Assembly: GCA_003415625.1 (NCBI GenBank)
Contig: PYIU01000005.1
Location: 191,001-255,000, forward strand
Direction of reading: 5' to 3'
DNA from: Aquanectria penicillioides
Lineage: Eukaryota; Ascomycota; Sordariomycetes; Hypocreales; Nectriaceae
DNA: 64,000 nt
Shown: piece by piece, positions 10,205 to 21,212 of the stretch
Layout: every line of letters starts with the position of its first letter
How positions within the stretch are numbered: position 1 is the first letter of the stretch
The notes under the pieces: generated by a model
What the model was told of the DNA's origin: nothing
The model's database searches: none
What the model saw: only the letters and a program-made list of their open reading frames with translations
Translations under genes and position numbers: made by a program

Positions 10205-11622
10205 TGTGATTTTGACTGTCAAAGGTCTCCGACCAGACGAGCCAAGGATATTATCACAGAAAAAGTAGTGATTGTTGTAATAAGGGTGGGGACCTCCCAA
10301 GAGATCTATTTAATGATGAAGGATAGAAGGATACGTTGAGAGATAACGCCTTGTGTAGGGCCTTGTCAGATTCAATATCGGCGCTAGAGCCTCCTTAAAA
10401 CCTTTCGAGCTCAACTAGTATTATCAGAGAGAGTTGAACATGGACATATTTTTTTTTCTGAATATTGTCTGCTCCGATCCATATCGCCAGATTCCTCAAC
10501 GTCACTGTCGAACCCAAGCCGCCGAGTCGCCTGATGTGAAGCCACTTTGTCGGCGCCATGCGCAGCGATCCGTGTGATTCCTCACAAACAACATCATCAA
10601 CAAAGGGCTTCCGCGCGGATGCAGTGCCGTCTCTCAGCCTCCAAGCGACGGTCGAGTTACAGCCCGTCCTAAGCTCGTGATCGAGGGCTGGTGGTGTGCG
10701 GGGAAAGTCTGGGGTTGAAGCCGGCCAGGACCGAGAACCGCCCGATGCGACGGCTACAGTATCTCCGTCGCATAACAGAGAGCCGAGCGGCCAATCAGAC
10801 CCCGGCGCGGGCGGCATTGATAGAGACCAAGCAGGCTAAGACAATTTGCCGTGGATGATTTGCCAGGTTGTGTGGTAGCTCGTGCTCATGTCCCTGCAGC
10901 TGCGCTTTGCTAGGAGATGAGGCGGAAAGGGTCCAATCTTGCCATCCCTCCAGCTTGATACTGGCACCAAGGACAGCTCTGAAATGACTCCTCAACCGTC
11001 TTCGTCTTGGTCATCAAGATCCAGGTAGACTTGGCATCGCAACGCGGTCCCAGCCCGTCAAGTCTGGGCTATTCCGCTTCAGCGCTAGCCTGCCAATCGT
11101 GTCCATCTGCTATCTCTCCGCGATAGCTGGGGCCGACTTGACTGTGAGGAGAGTGGACCTCTCGGCTTGTTTCCTGGCTTATCTGCGGATATCTCACACG
11201 GGTCGCAACATTCTCTCCCTCAAGTTGACGCCTGGATATAGGCCAGTTACCAATGGGAATTTCCTGACCGCCAACGACCAACTGCTTCGTGGCTGGATAT
11301 AACATGGATGCCAGATCCCACCTCAGGTCATGTTGACATATACATGTATGCAGCTATACCCGTCCATTGCATCGGCCAACAAGCCTGTTTCATTTCAATT
11401 GCACCACCCTCGCCCTCTTGGTCGCTGCCCAACACGAACAAGTCATCACTGTACCCCTGCCTGCGTCTTCCTTCGGACCTATATTATCCTAACCTCGGAA
11501 GCTGAAAAACTCAAAGTCAGTTCAAGCCTTTCTGGCGGCTTTCCCGCAGCCGTACCCTCCGAGAGCAAAGCTGATAAAATTGCGCCAGAATTTATCAACC
11601 ATTAGAAGCGAACAACGACACC
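10205..11622. promoter_or_regulatory. Divergent promoter region (monooxygenase / MFS transporter)
   Basis: A 1.4-kb intergenic region between divergent start codons at 10204 and 11623. The last 250 bases before the transporter are pyrimidine-rich, a common fungal leader feature. No ORF with recognisable features was found. Confidence 0.5.
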
Positions 11623-13086
11623 ATGGAGAAAACGCCATCCCGAGCTGCGTCGTCGCACTCGACATCTGCGTCGGGCGAGGACCTGACGTCTGCCTTGCCC
11701 TTGGAGCCCATTACCCGCAAGGTCGACTACCACATCGTACCACTCATGCTGCTTTGCTATTTTCTGCAGTTCCTCGACAAGGTCTTGATCAACTATGCCA
11801 ACATCATGGGCCTCTCCACCTCCATTGGATTCCACGGAAATGACTTTTCTTGGATGGCCACGGCATTTTTCATCGGCTACGCTGTGGCAGAGTTTCCCCA
11901 AGGCTATCTGATCCAAAAGTTCCCCGTCAGCAAAGTCCTCGGCTGCAACGTGATCCTCTGGGGCATCACCATCTGCTGCACGGCCGCGACCCAAAACTTT
12001 GCTGGCGCCACCGCCGTGAGGACTCTTTTGGGCATGTTCGAGGCCGTCATCACTCCTGCGCTGATCATGATCACAACCCAGTGGTACACCAAGCGCCAGG
12101 CAACTCCCCGAACGGGCATCTGGTATTGTGGACTCGGCATGGGACAGACCATTGGAGGTTTAATCTCTTTTGCTGCGCAGCACGGCAGTGCCAAGGGCAG
12201 TTTTGAAGGCTGGCGAATCATGTTTGTGGCTGTTGGCGCTTTCAACCTATGCGTGGGCCTCGCTGTTACGTTTTGGATGCCATCTGGGATTCAGGAAGCA
12301 AAGTTTCTCACTGAGCGAGAGAAGGTGGTCCTCCAGAATGCCTTGACGCGAGACCAGGGCGGCAATGGCAAGAAGGTGTTCCGCATGGCTGGTGTTTGGG
12401 AGGCCCTCAAGGACTTGCAAGTCTGGCTGCTCTTTCTCAACACCATTCTCATCGTGATTCCTTCAGGAATTATCACCACCTTTTCTGCCACTCTTATTCG
12501 CAGCTTCGGATACACCTCTAAGCAATCTGCGCTGTTGAACATGCCCTCAGGCGCCATTTCCGTCTTTGCCACCCTGCTAGGCACATTTGCCATTCGCTAC
12601 AACTTTCCCCGCTGGCTGGCCATTTGTCTCCTGATGATCCCTACTCTGATCGGAGCCGGCCTGATGTCCTTCTACACCGACAGCCAAGCTGGATCCCTTG
12701 CGGGCATCTATCTGATCAACTTTGATGTTGCGCCTCTCGCGTTGGTGTATGCTCTTGTCGGAGCCAACACTCAGGGCTACACGAAAAAAGTGACGACCAA
12801 CGGCATTATTGCTGTTGGATTTTCGATTGCAAACATCATCGGCCCACAAACCTTCCAGGCCAAGGATGCTCCCAGGTATCTCCCTGCCAAGATTACAGTG
12901 TTTGCTGTGTGTGGTGGTTCGGTTTTGGTCAGCATTGTCACCAGAATCCTGTACGGATTTAGGAATAAGGCAACAAAGGCGGCAAGGGAGGCGCAGTTGG
13001 CTGCCATCGCCAGGGGAGAGACCTTGCCGGAGATGGAGGAGGATCTGACTGATCGAACAAACCCCGCGTTTCACTATGTTTATTAA
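11623..13086 (+). CDS. MFS transporter, DAL5-like anion:cation symporter
   Basis: A 487-aa intronless membrane transporter of the ACS family (allantoate permease DAL5 group). It begins with a short hydrophilic tail, then RKVDYHIVPLMLLCYFLQFLDK, the family hallmark in TM1. The motif EFPQGYLIQKFPVSKVLG follows TM2/3, and GMFEAVITPALIMITTQWY marks TM4-5. A central loop (about residues 235-265) separates the two halves, and a charged C-terminal tail ends the protein. DAL5-type carriers import organic anions such as allantoate, nicotinate, pantothenate and other carboxylates. Sharing a promoter region with a salicylate-hydroxylase-like gene fits uptake of an aromatic or carboxylic acid (inference). 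Confidence 0.92.
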   Translation: MEKTPSRAASSHSTSASGEDLTSALPLEPITRKVDYHIVPLMLLCYFLQFLDKVLINYANIMGLSTSIGFHGNDFSWMATAFFIGYAVAEFPQGYLIQKFPVSKVLGCNVILWGITICCTAATQNFAGATAVRTLLGMFEAVITPALIMITTQWYTKRQATPRTGIWYCGLGMGQTIGGLISFAAQHGSAKGSFEGWRIMFVAVGAFNLCVGLAVTFWMPSGIQEAKFLTEREKVVLQNALTRDQGGNGKKVFRMAGVWEALKDLQVWLLFLNTILIVIPSGIITTFSATLIRSFGYTSKQSALLNMPSGAISVFATLLGTFAIRYNFPRWLAICLLMIPTLIGAGLMSFYTDSQAGSLAGIYLINFDVAPLALVYALVGANTQGYTKKVTTNGIIAVGFSIANIIGPQTFQAKDAPRYLPAKITVFAVCGGSVLVSIVTRILYGFRNKATKAAREAQLAAIARGETLPEMEEDLTDRTNPAFHYVY

Positions 13087-13849
13087 TGGGGCATTATTGA
13101 TCATTCAAGGGTTAGGATGAAGCTATTTAGTATGGACAGATTATCCTCTCTTTCTTTCGACCCAGGTATATGCCACCTATAAAATTGCAAATATCATAAT
13201 GGATAGTATTTTCTCAAATGAAAGAGTATAAAGCCTGGGATATCGTCTTTCTTGTCGAGGCTTTAAGTTGACATTGTTCATTGGCAAGATTGACTCGTGT
13301 GCGCAGATCACGGTTCCAAACTGGTGGGTGTGTTCTTTCAGGTGCCTTAGCTATCCAAGCTCAACCTAGTGATGGACCAGACTGCATAATGCGGGGAACT
13401 AGCTTGTCTAGATCAAAGATGGACAAGGGGGTTATCTGTGACATCTTATCAGCGGATGCGCTGGGGGATCCAGCGGCATATGTGCCGTCGCATAGCTCAT
13501 ATCTTTCCGACGGCGCTCCACAATGCAAACTAGGACCAACCCCGCCTCCAACCATCACCACTATTCATTGGTGGGAGTTCGGTGGCAATCGAGCCAAGCA
13601 TGAGACTCAAGCTGGCTCTCTTCTTATCTTGTATCTTTCAATTGAGCGAAACGAGAAGGGGTTTGATTTCTTTATCGGCACCGGTCATGTCAAAGTGGCA
13701 CCTTTAGTGCAATCTTTCAATATCAAACGCCACTCCTATTATCAGGTCAGCTTGGAACCGGGCTGTGCCTTCTCCCTACACCTACGTATATCTCGTCTAG
13801 GCCACCTCGTTATCTGGGTTAACCTACACCAATCATCCACTCTTTCAAT
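13087..13849. other. Intergenic, promoter of the SDR reductase
   Basis: A 763-bp stretch between the transporter and the reductase, both on the plus strand. A frame open across 13281-13922 overlaps the start of the reductase out of frame and shows no domain. No other gene was seen. Confidence 0.55.
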
Positions 13850-14914
13850 ATGCCTTCTGCGATTGCTGCTCCCATCCTCCCACCTGCGTCGATTTTCGTC
13901 ACAGGTGCCAATGGCTTCATAGCCCAGCATTGCGTTTCCGCTTTGCTTGCGGAAGGCTACCTAGTCATTGGGAGTGTTCGCTCTGATTCCAAGGTCAAAC
14001 TTGTTCTGGAAACTCATGGCAACCACCCGAATCTCTCCGTCGTGGTTGTCGACGACATCACGTCTCCAGAGTCTTACCTTTCTGCTCTGAAGTCCAGCTC
14101 ACCAACTGCCATATTTCATCTTGCCTCCCCATTCCACTATAACACCACCAACTATGAGCAGGATCTCATGATCCCGGCTGTCAAGGGCTCCACCGCTATC
14201 CTCGATGCTGCAAAGGAACTGGGAGGTGTCAAGCGTGTTGTGATGACCAATTCTTTCGTAGGCATTTACGACGCCGCGAAGGGTCCCCAACCGGAAAAGA
14301 TTTACACGGCAAAGGACTGGTCTCCTCTCACTTATGAAGATGGCGTCAATGCAGCTGCCGCTCCAGTGGCATATCGCGCCAGTAAGGCAGTAGGCGAGCG
14401 AGCTGCGTTTAAGTGGATGGAAGAGAACTTAACGGCTGGATTTGACCTCGTGAGTTTGAATCCAGGCATGGTTTTCGGGGCTTTTTTGCCAGGAGCTGTT
14501 CCTCCTTCGCTATCACAGCTCAACACTTCAAATTTAATCGTTTGGGGAGTTGTCTCGGCAGGAGATGATGGCGAAATCCCACCCACGAGAGCCCCAGTCT
14601 GGGTGGGCGTCAAGGACGTGGCTCTTGCGCATATCAGAACACTGCAAACCCCAGAGACCTGCGGCCAGCGATATCTTCTTGCGGCAGGAGTCTACTGTAA
14701 CCAAGAGATTGCCGACGTAGCACGAGAGGTGGCGGCGAAATACAAGAGCAGAATACCCAAGGGTAGCCCTGGTATGAGGGAGGCAGACACCCACTTTGGA
14801 GTTGACGCCACTGAGACGGAAAGGGGTCTGAAAATGAAGTGGCAGAGTTTGGAGGATGTTCTGGCTGAGTTGTTGCCGCAGTTGTATGAGAACTACGGCG
14901 AGAAGTTATCATAG
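13850..14914 (+). CDS. Extended SDR, NAD(P)-dependent aldehyde/ketone reductase
   Basis: A 354-aa intronless short-chain dehydrogenase of the extended, dihydroflavonol-4-reductase/cinnamoyl-CoA-reductase-like group (Gre2-like). The nucleotide-binding motif TGANGFIA is at residues 18-25. The active-site YRASK has Tyr175 and Lys179, preceded by the VMTNSF strand that holds the catalytic Ser/Thr. The LNPGMVFG segment follows, as in the family. The basic residue after beta-2 (VRSDSK) suggests NADPH. Function in the cluster is probably reduction of an aldehyde or ketone intermediate; the substrate is unknown. Length and motifs are complete, with no sign of damage. Confidence 0.9.
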   Translation: MPSAIAAPILPPASIFVTGANGFIAQHCVSALLAEGYLVIGSVRSDSKVKLVLETHGNHPNLSVVVVDDITSPESYLSALKSSSPTAIFHLASPFHYNTTNYEQDLMIPAVKGSTAILDAAKELGGVKRVVMTNSFVGIYDAAKGPQPEKIYTAKDWSPLTYEDGVNAAAAPVAYRASKAVGERAAFKWMEENLTAGFDLVSLNPGMVFGAFLPGAVPPSLSQLNTSNLIVWGVVSAGDDGEIPPTRAPVWVGVKDVALAHIRTLQTPETCGQRYLLAAGVYCNQEIADVAREVAAKYKSRIPKGSPGMREADTHFGVDATETERGLKMKWQSLEDVLAELLPQLYENYGEKLS

Positions 14915-15341
14915 ATAGTTCGATTCCTGGCTATAGTCTCATTGATAAAGGCGTAAGAAAACACCATCACTTGAATGCTAGTCTTCAAATCAATTTGGGA
15001 CACGGCAAAGCTCTCTAATCGACGACGCTTCCCTTAGAGTCTTACCTGCTATGGTGGTGGCACAAGTGGAATCAGTCACCTTCGTCAGGTAGTGAAATTG
15101 ATATATGTTTGCAAATTTAGACATTGTTGGAATGTAAATTCATTGATTTTTACTAACAAAATGCCTGATGCATTCGTGGGAATCTTTATTCTACCTCTAA
15201 TTTCAGAATATCCAACGATTCCGTCGACCAGTGAATAAAAACAAAAACCGCCCAATACAATGATTCATATGCTGGTTTAAAATGGTATCATCAAGACGGA
15301 CCCTCAACTCTTTTCTTTCATATCGATGCAAAAAACGACGG
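14915..15341. other. Intergenic between convergent genes
   Basis: A 427-bp AT-rich stretch holding the two convergent 3' ends. Nothing else was recognised. Confidence 0.6.
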
Positions 15342-17267
15342 CTACAGCAAAGCAAACATGAGCGACATCACTCCAATCACCACGGAGACAGCATTCACGC
15401 CGCCGGCCACCCGACCGGCGGCGTTGTCTTTGTTGTTGCCGCCCGAGGAAGATGAGGAATTTCCATTGGCGCTGCTGCCCTGACCATCGACACCCTTTCC
15501 GTTTCGGATGTCGTCTCTGCTCTGGTTGAAGCAGGGCGACCAAGTCTCCCAGGCCTTGAGGAACAGGTCCAAACCTTGCTCGAGCGGAGTGGTCTTTTCC
15601 ATGCTGCCTCGGGTGTATGGCTGCGTCGACAAATCCTCGACGTGCACAGCACCAGGATACACCAGGCCAAACACGTCACTGCCGCTAGGAGGCTGGTTGC
15701 AGGCCGGTACCGTCTTGGTAAGGTTCCTCTTGGGTGCACCCGATTCGGTTTCTTGGCTGGCCACCGAGAACGATCGCCAGGGATCAAACTCGCCGTTGGT
15801 GAACATGACGTTGCTAGCCTTCATGTTCCATCCGCCGAGAGCCAGCAAATAGGAGTTGTTGATCTGGGCGGGGAAGCTAGAATCGGAGAAGCTCTGGAAG
15901 CTTCCCTGCTCCAGGCCAATGGAGCGGATAGCGGAGACGTTGTAGTACTTGCTGATGACCTGGGTCGAGTGGCTGGCATTTGAGCCCTGATAGAAACCCA
16001 TTTCGGTCAGGATCTGCCATTGCCAACTCAGGCTATCGACTTCTGGGGTAAACGAAGTGCTTCGGGGCAAGTTGGAAGCCCAGTCGGCGTAGGCTTGCTT
16101 TCCGAAGTAGGTACCGAAGATGAAGGCTGCGAAGGCGAGGACTCCTCCTTGCTCCTTATTCGAGGCGGCAATGCCGTCTTTGGATGGAGTGCCATCTCCC
16201 GGGTTTTGAAATAGCACCTCGGTTTCCTCGGTAATGCTCTGAGCCGAGGAGACATTGGAAAGAAAGGCCTCAGTATCAAAGCTCTCCATATAGTCGCAAA
16301 AGAGCTGGCTGGTCTTCTGGGGTCCCAGTCCCTGGTATCCTCCTCCGAATGAAAGCGCATATGTCAAATACGCTCCGACAGCGTAAGGCGACATTCGAGC
16401 AGACTGGCTCAACGTTTCGAAGCTGGCGGAATCCACTCTGGCGAGATAGGTGGCAGCCTTGACAAAGCCGATGGAACTGCTATCGCCGGAGGTGAGAGTA
16501 TCGTCGATGTACTTGATGGCAGCCTTGATATCATTGGTGCAGTTCTGCGGTAGAGAGCGCACAATAGGGTTGTAGTAGATTGAGCCGTCCTGTTGAGTCT
16601 CGACGGGCGCACTCGAGGCCCAAGAGGCGTAAAAGACTTCGGGGTGCTTGAGTCGGGCCCAAGCGGCGCGCATACCGGGATAGGAGCCGCCCATGAAGAT
16701 CCAGGGAGTGTGATACGGGTCGAGGTTGGCGGTGCTCTTTACCACCTCATTGCGGTCCAGTGTGGTCTTGTTGAAGTTGTTTGCGAAATAGGCGACGTCC
16801 TCGAGCGCTTGATCAACAGTCAGATACTTATAGCCAGCAGCGCCTGTGATGGGAAGGCCGGATTGATCGCTCATAATGACGGGTCGACTGTAGCCATAGT
16901 ACCGGTGTTCCCAACCAATGACCAACCCACCCAGCTTCTCGGCGAGTCGCAGCGCCGTGCTCGTGGCGTTGAATTCTGCGATGAACTCGGCGGCGGAATG
17001 AGGAGAGATACCACTCTCGCCAAAGTCGAAGAGAATTACCGGTCCTCCCGTCTTGTAATAGGTGTCGTTTACAAAATATCGGTTGATAAAGGTGTTGGTG
17101 TTGGATGAATCAAAATGATCGACGGGGATGCTGACGTTGTAGGACGGCACGTCGGGGTAGCTGGCGGTAGCTCGGATAGCTCGAGTTTCCACCGGCCGAT
17201 ACTCAACCTTGATTCCCAGCGCGGCCTGGGCTAGGCACAGCGCGGAGGCCAATACAGACGCCTTCAT
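15342..17267 (-). CDS. Serine peptidase family S28, secreted and GPI-anchored
   Basis: A 641-aa prolyl-carboxypeptidase/dipeptidyl-peptidase-II-like enzyme. The ATG is at 17267; upstream codons in the same frame lack an ATG. Residues 1-18 are a signal peptide (MKASVLASALCLAQAALG). The nucleophile motif GGSYPG has Ser195. The GEFDPW segment carries the catalytic Asp, and GAVHVEDL the catalytic His. GWEHRYYG is a further S28 hallmark. Many N-glycosylation sequons are present. The C-terminus is a Ser/Gly/Asn-rich spacer followed by a small-residue omega-site region and the hydrophobic tail VSVVIGVMSLMFALL, indicating a GPI anchor. It probably cleaves after proline in peptides at the cell surface or wall, often at acidic pH in fungi. 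No functional link to the neighbouring oxidative cluster is evident. Confidence 0.93.
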   Translation of the reverse strand: MKASVLASALCLAQAALGIKVEYRPVETRAIRATASYPDVPSYNVSIPVDHFDSSNTNTFINRYFVNDTYYKTGGPVILFDFGESGISPHSAAEFIAEFNATSTALRLAEKLGGLVIGWEHRYYGYSRPVIMSDQSGLPITGAAGYKYLTVDQALEDVAYFANNFNKTTLDRNEVVKSTANLDPYHTPWIFMGGSYPGMRAAWARLKHPEVFYASWASSAPVETQQDGSIYYNPIVRSLPQNCTNDIKAAIKYIDDTLTSGDSSSIGFVKAATYLARVDSASFETLSQSARMSPYAVGAYLTYALSFGGGYQGLGPQKTSQLFCDYMESFDTEAFLSNVSSAQSITEETEVLFQNPGDGTPSKDGIAASNKEQGGVLAFAAFIFGTYFGKQAYADWASNLPRSTSFTPEVDSLSWQWQILTEMGFYQGSNASHSTQVISKYYNVSAIRSIGLEQGSFQSFSDSSFPAQINNSYLLALGGWNMKASNVMFTNGEFDPWRSFSVASQETESGAPKRNLTKTVPACNQPPSGSDVFGLVYPGAVHVEDLSTQPYTRGSMEKTTPLEQGLDLFLKAWETWSPCFNQSRDDIRNGKGVDGQGSSANGNSSSSSGGNNKDNAAGRVAGGVNAVSVVIGVMSLMFALL

Positions 17268-17759
17268 GGCTTCTGCTGCCGAGCGTCTGGATGAAGGCAA
17301 GTACCGGAGGAGTTGCTGGGAAGAGAGCAACGAAAAGAAGAGGAGGAAGAAGGAGAGAATTGTCTGAGAGACGAAATCTCAGTCTTCGCCCGTAATGTGC
17401 GTGCAGACAATGCAGAGGGATCCAGAACGGTTCACGCAGTAAGCATGACATGGCGAACAAGGGGCTTTATGGAGAAGCGCGGCGAGCTAGCCCGGGGGCT
17501 GTGCCTCGCTTGGGTGGTGTCATGATGCACACCCGCCATGTGTTTGAGCAGCTCAGTCCAAAGAAAAGAGCACTTGGCGAAGGAATCGGTTAGGCGCTTA
17601 CGACAGAACTAGACCACGGACAGAGAGCCATGGCAGAGGGGACGTTTCAAGTAGGTTGCCGTTGGCTTGCAGATATCCAGGTTGTGGGTTGGGTGTGAAA
17701 TAGAGCAGTCACAATGAGTGGTTTTTTTGTCACTGTTCCTCCACGAGTTACTGAACGAT

Positions 17760-17760
<1 letters not shown>

Positions 17761-17796
<36 letters not shown>
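17761..17796. repeat. (CT)n microsatellite
   Basis: About 17 CT units, followed by TTCT and a short CA tract. It lies about 500 bp upstream of the S28 peptidase start. Confidence 0.95.
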
Positions 17797-17801
<5 letters not shown>

Positions 17802-18694
17802 ACACACAAGTGCAATCCCACCTTGAGATCCGCAGGATCCGTCCCGCGTCTCACCAGCTCCAACTCGATGAACAAAAATCACCGGCCGACAGGGGGGGCC
17901 AGCAGGGGGTCCAGGAGAGGCACGACAGGCCTAACAGGACTTGGTTGGACAAAAGCGACCCTCCCGATGGCTCCAAAGGCACCAGTGGCCCCAATGGCAT
18001 CAGTGGCATTAGTGGCTTGCCATCCGTTGGCGCCCAGATGCTCAACCCCAAACGCCCAAGCGTTGGTTGGGTCGCTGGGGAAGAATTGGAGAGAATTGGG
18101 ACACCGTCCAGTGCTGGGAGTCGGAATGACTCGATTGGCTGCCCTACACTTTAGCGCTCATATAAGCATATTGGCCCTGGATGCCCTGGATCCATGCCCT
18201 GAATGCTGGCCACCAGCTGCTCATGAGATCACCAGCATGCGCCCGACAAGGCGATGGAGCCGATTGGGCGGTGGCTGCCTGGTATTTGTTGGCCCAGATC
18301 TGGTGCTGCGCAATCATCTTAGGTTGCAGGGACAATACGGATGCCCACAGCATGCTCTAACGCTCAATACTACAGTGCAATACCGCCGCGAATACGCTGA
18401 AAACAAGGCACTCGCTCGCAAAAAGTGCTGAGGTCCAAGGTAGCAAGCAATGCTCCCTGCTTCCGGATCCACGGCAGCCTATCACCTCGTGACAGCTTTC
18501 ATGCAGTCCCCCGGCCTCAAGCCCGTCAGCACAGGCCCGAATCCTGTTGATTGCCACAGCCTAGCGGCCTCCCTCAGCCGCACTGCCCAAACGGGGAATC
18601 CCGTCGTCGCATCTCTGGTGAATTGGCCAAGGAAGCCTTGCTAAGCTGCCTCCAGCACCGTTGGTGAGGCTGTGCTGCAGTAGCTGCAGTAGCT

Positions 18695-18712
18695 ACACAC
18701 ACACACACACAC
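18695..18712. repeat. (AC)n microsatellite
   Basis: About nine AC units, preceded by two copies of an AGTAGCTGC-like element. Confidence 0.9.
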
Positions 18713-21212
18713 CTAGACAGGACAAAGCAGCTGCACCACAGCAAAAACAGCCCTCCAAGCCAGATTCATGCTGGTCACTCTGTGGGCTTGCCGCATGGTT
18801 TTATGCTTTTTCCCCTCTCTCTACTGGTTCCCTCGTCTGTCTCCTCCAGTCTCGTCTCAGACTCAACAGGTATCTTGCCTTCGGTCCCCCGGAATCGACC
18901 CATGCCTCATCCTTGTGGAGCCTTCGGAACTCGGCAGCTAAGGCCTGCCCGCTTCTAATTTCGGTCATTTCTCCTTTAGGGGCTACGATGGACATCCATT
19001 ATTATGCTGCACATGCACAGCATTGCCTATTCGCCGGCCCATATCATCGTCCTCGGTTTCAGCCTTATGGAACTCAAAGCTGGTCTACCCGCAAGATTTT
19101 GAGTTTATTGACTAGTGTACGTCTTCCATGCTCATTCAGCTATAGTGTCCGCACAGTCTTAATCCAGCCCATTGGGCAATGTGGACTCAGGGAACCATAC
19201 ACTTTAATGTGCGACCCTGCTATTTCTCATCACAGGTATACTTGGACCAAAATCCCAATTTCAGATCAGCACTACACTGTAAATATACGAATTTGGATCA
19301 TGTATCTCAAACATACAATGTTAATGAACTTTAGGAGGATCAGGGCTAGGAAGTCATACCAATATTCTTCATTGTCAACAACATTCTCAGCCTTACTGTA
19401 AAATAACAGCCAATTGCTTCACGAAATATGGAAATCGATATAAATGGATCTATTATCAAGGTTAGGTAGGGAGCCCGACGCTATTTTACTCAACATGTTG
19501 AATACACATGTCCAGGCAGGTCAAAAGTGCGAGATAGTTTTAGTCTCACGTGATAATAATACTCAAGGTAGGTGTGGTTGTCGTGAGCCAAGACCACAGT
19601 ACCACCATACCATTTCATTGTTAGATTCATCACTCTTCCAAAGAAAAAAAAATGGCAGAAAATTTGGGCTACTGGCAAGTTTCTACTGATCCTAAACTTA
19701 TATTTAAAGACGAGGGTAGTGCGTTGCGGACTCGGGGAGAGATGGCGGACAAGATGAAAAAACATGGCAACAAATAATTCAATGAAACACTTCGAATCAA
19801 AGGGAGATCTATCAATCTACTCTGCGCCCTGGCCTAGAAAATTAATTTTCTAATTCTATACGTCTGCTATCCTAATCATAGAGCGAGGCGAATCAAATTG
19901 TCTTGCCTGCGTCATAGACACAAGCTCTGGAGATTCATCCACCGAATTCAGATGTGATTGAAGTCCCCTCGGAGAAATTCCAACAGAAACTCGTCAGACA
20001 TCATGCAATTCAAATCTCATACAGCCGCATCGAGGGAAAAAGAAGGTTCTGATGTGAGACTCTTTCGATTTGACCGATTCCAGATCTGCCAAGAGATAGG
20101 AGCGCCACCCACGAAATCTCACTCGGCGGTCCCCAGAACGGTCCCACATGTTGGACCAACTGAGCCAACAATTCACTATGCCGCAAACTTCAGCTGCGGA
20201 TCAAGGGAAACGGTATTAGCAAGAATTCTCAACTGTGATGCCCTCTTTCTCTAATGCCCCCTCATAAGCGAATCCCGATTAAGCATCGCATTAAAGGCTG
20301 TTGGCTGTCTCATATTCGAAGATACGTTGCCTCGAATCTAGCTTTCCACACAAGAAGTGGCCCGGAAAGTCTAAGGTGTAATAATACCCGCTAGCAACCG
20401 TGGCTGCATCCGAAGTCGCATCGTCTACAAATCGGAGAATTGAATTGGTTGTTTCCATGAGGGATTGATTCTTTGCTGACAAGAACAGCAGAAACGCCCT
20501 CGTGAAGTGTTAGTGCGCCAGAGAATGTGCTGTGGACTGACTGCGCAGGATAAACACTTCCTTGGATAAAAGCATTAGTGACCACTAGTACCGTGGTACA
20601 AGACCTAATTTATGCCTTTTGCAGCTGCCGAGCACAAAGCTGACGGCACTCAAGATGGCTCGTTTCGGGCAAGGATCAGCAAGCATGGAGTAAAGCGGAT
20701 ATCTTCAATGAAACGCCGACACGCGTGAGCCAAGCTCGGCTCGGAACCCGCTTCTTTGGGTTTGCTTAATTGATCAACATGCAGTGGTTTGTTTCCCCCG
20801 CAGCAGCAATCCAGAAGTTGCAAGCGCAACAAATCTCGATGTCAATTGGTTAAGACCTAGATGTTGTCTCCATTGACTACCCCGGATCCCACGGGGACAC
20901 TCCTCGAGGAGCTTCACATTCCCCGCACTTTGAGCACGGCTGTGGGGGTCAGGTGTTAGGTTGACGTACTGAAATTCCATATTTTCTGCCGTGGAATAGT
21001 ATCACAGACAGATAGATGTCTTTCCCCGCTCCTGTAATCACATTCCCGTTGGTCTGCATGCTGCTGACTCGTGTATAATAATCTGGGCATCCCCCCGTCC
21101 AAATTCTGTTGAAATCCAGTCTACATTCTCCCCTCACCCAGCATTATTATCCTCCGCCTCCCTCTGCCACCTAATATTCTTATTCCTTTTCCTATCAGAT
21201 CAAAGATTCACA

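Larger units (their letters stand above)
17268..21212. other. Gene-poor 3.9-kb region
   Basis: Between the S28 peptidase and the flavin monooxygenase fusion. It contains the promoter of the peptidase, a (CT)n microsatellite and an (AC)n tract, then AT-richer sequence from about 19 kb. Frames at 17714-18431 and 18661-19401 are open, but consist of low-complexity or compositionally driven peptide with no domain. The last 200 bases are pyrimidine-rich before the ATG at 21213. Confidence 0.55.

Noticed and set aside
18661..19401. Plus-strand frame of 246 codons in the gene-poor region
   Set aside because: Begins in an AC microsatellite, no recognisable domain, and composition drifts to AT-rich; probably chance.
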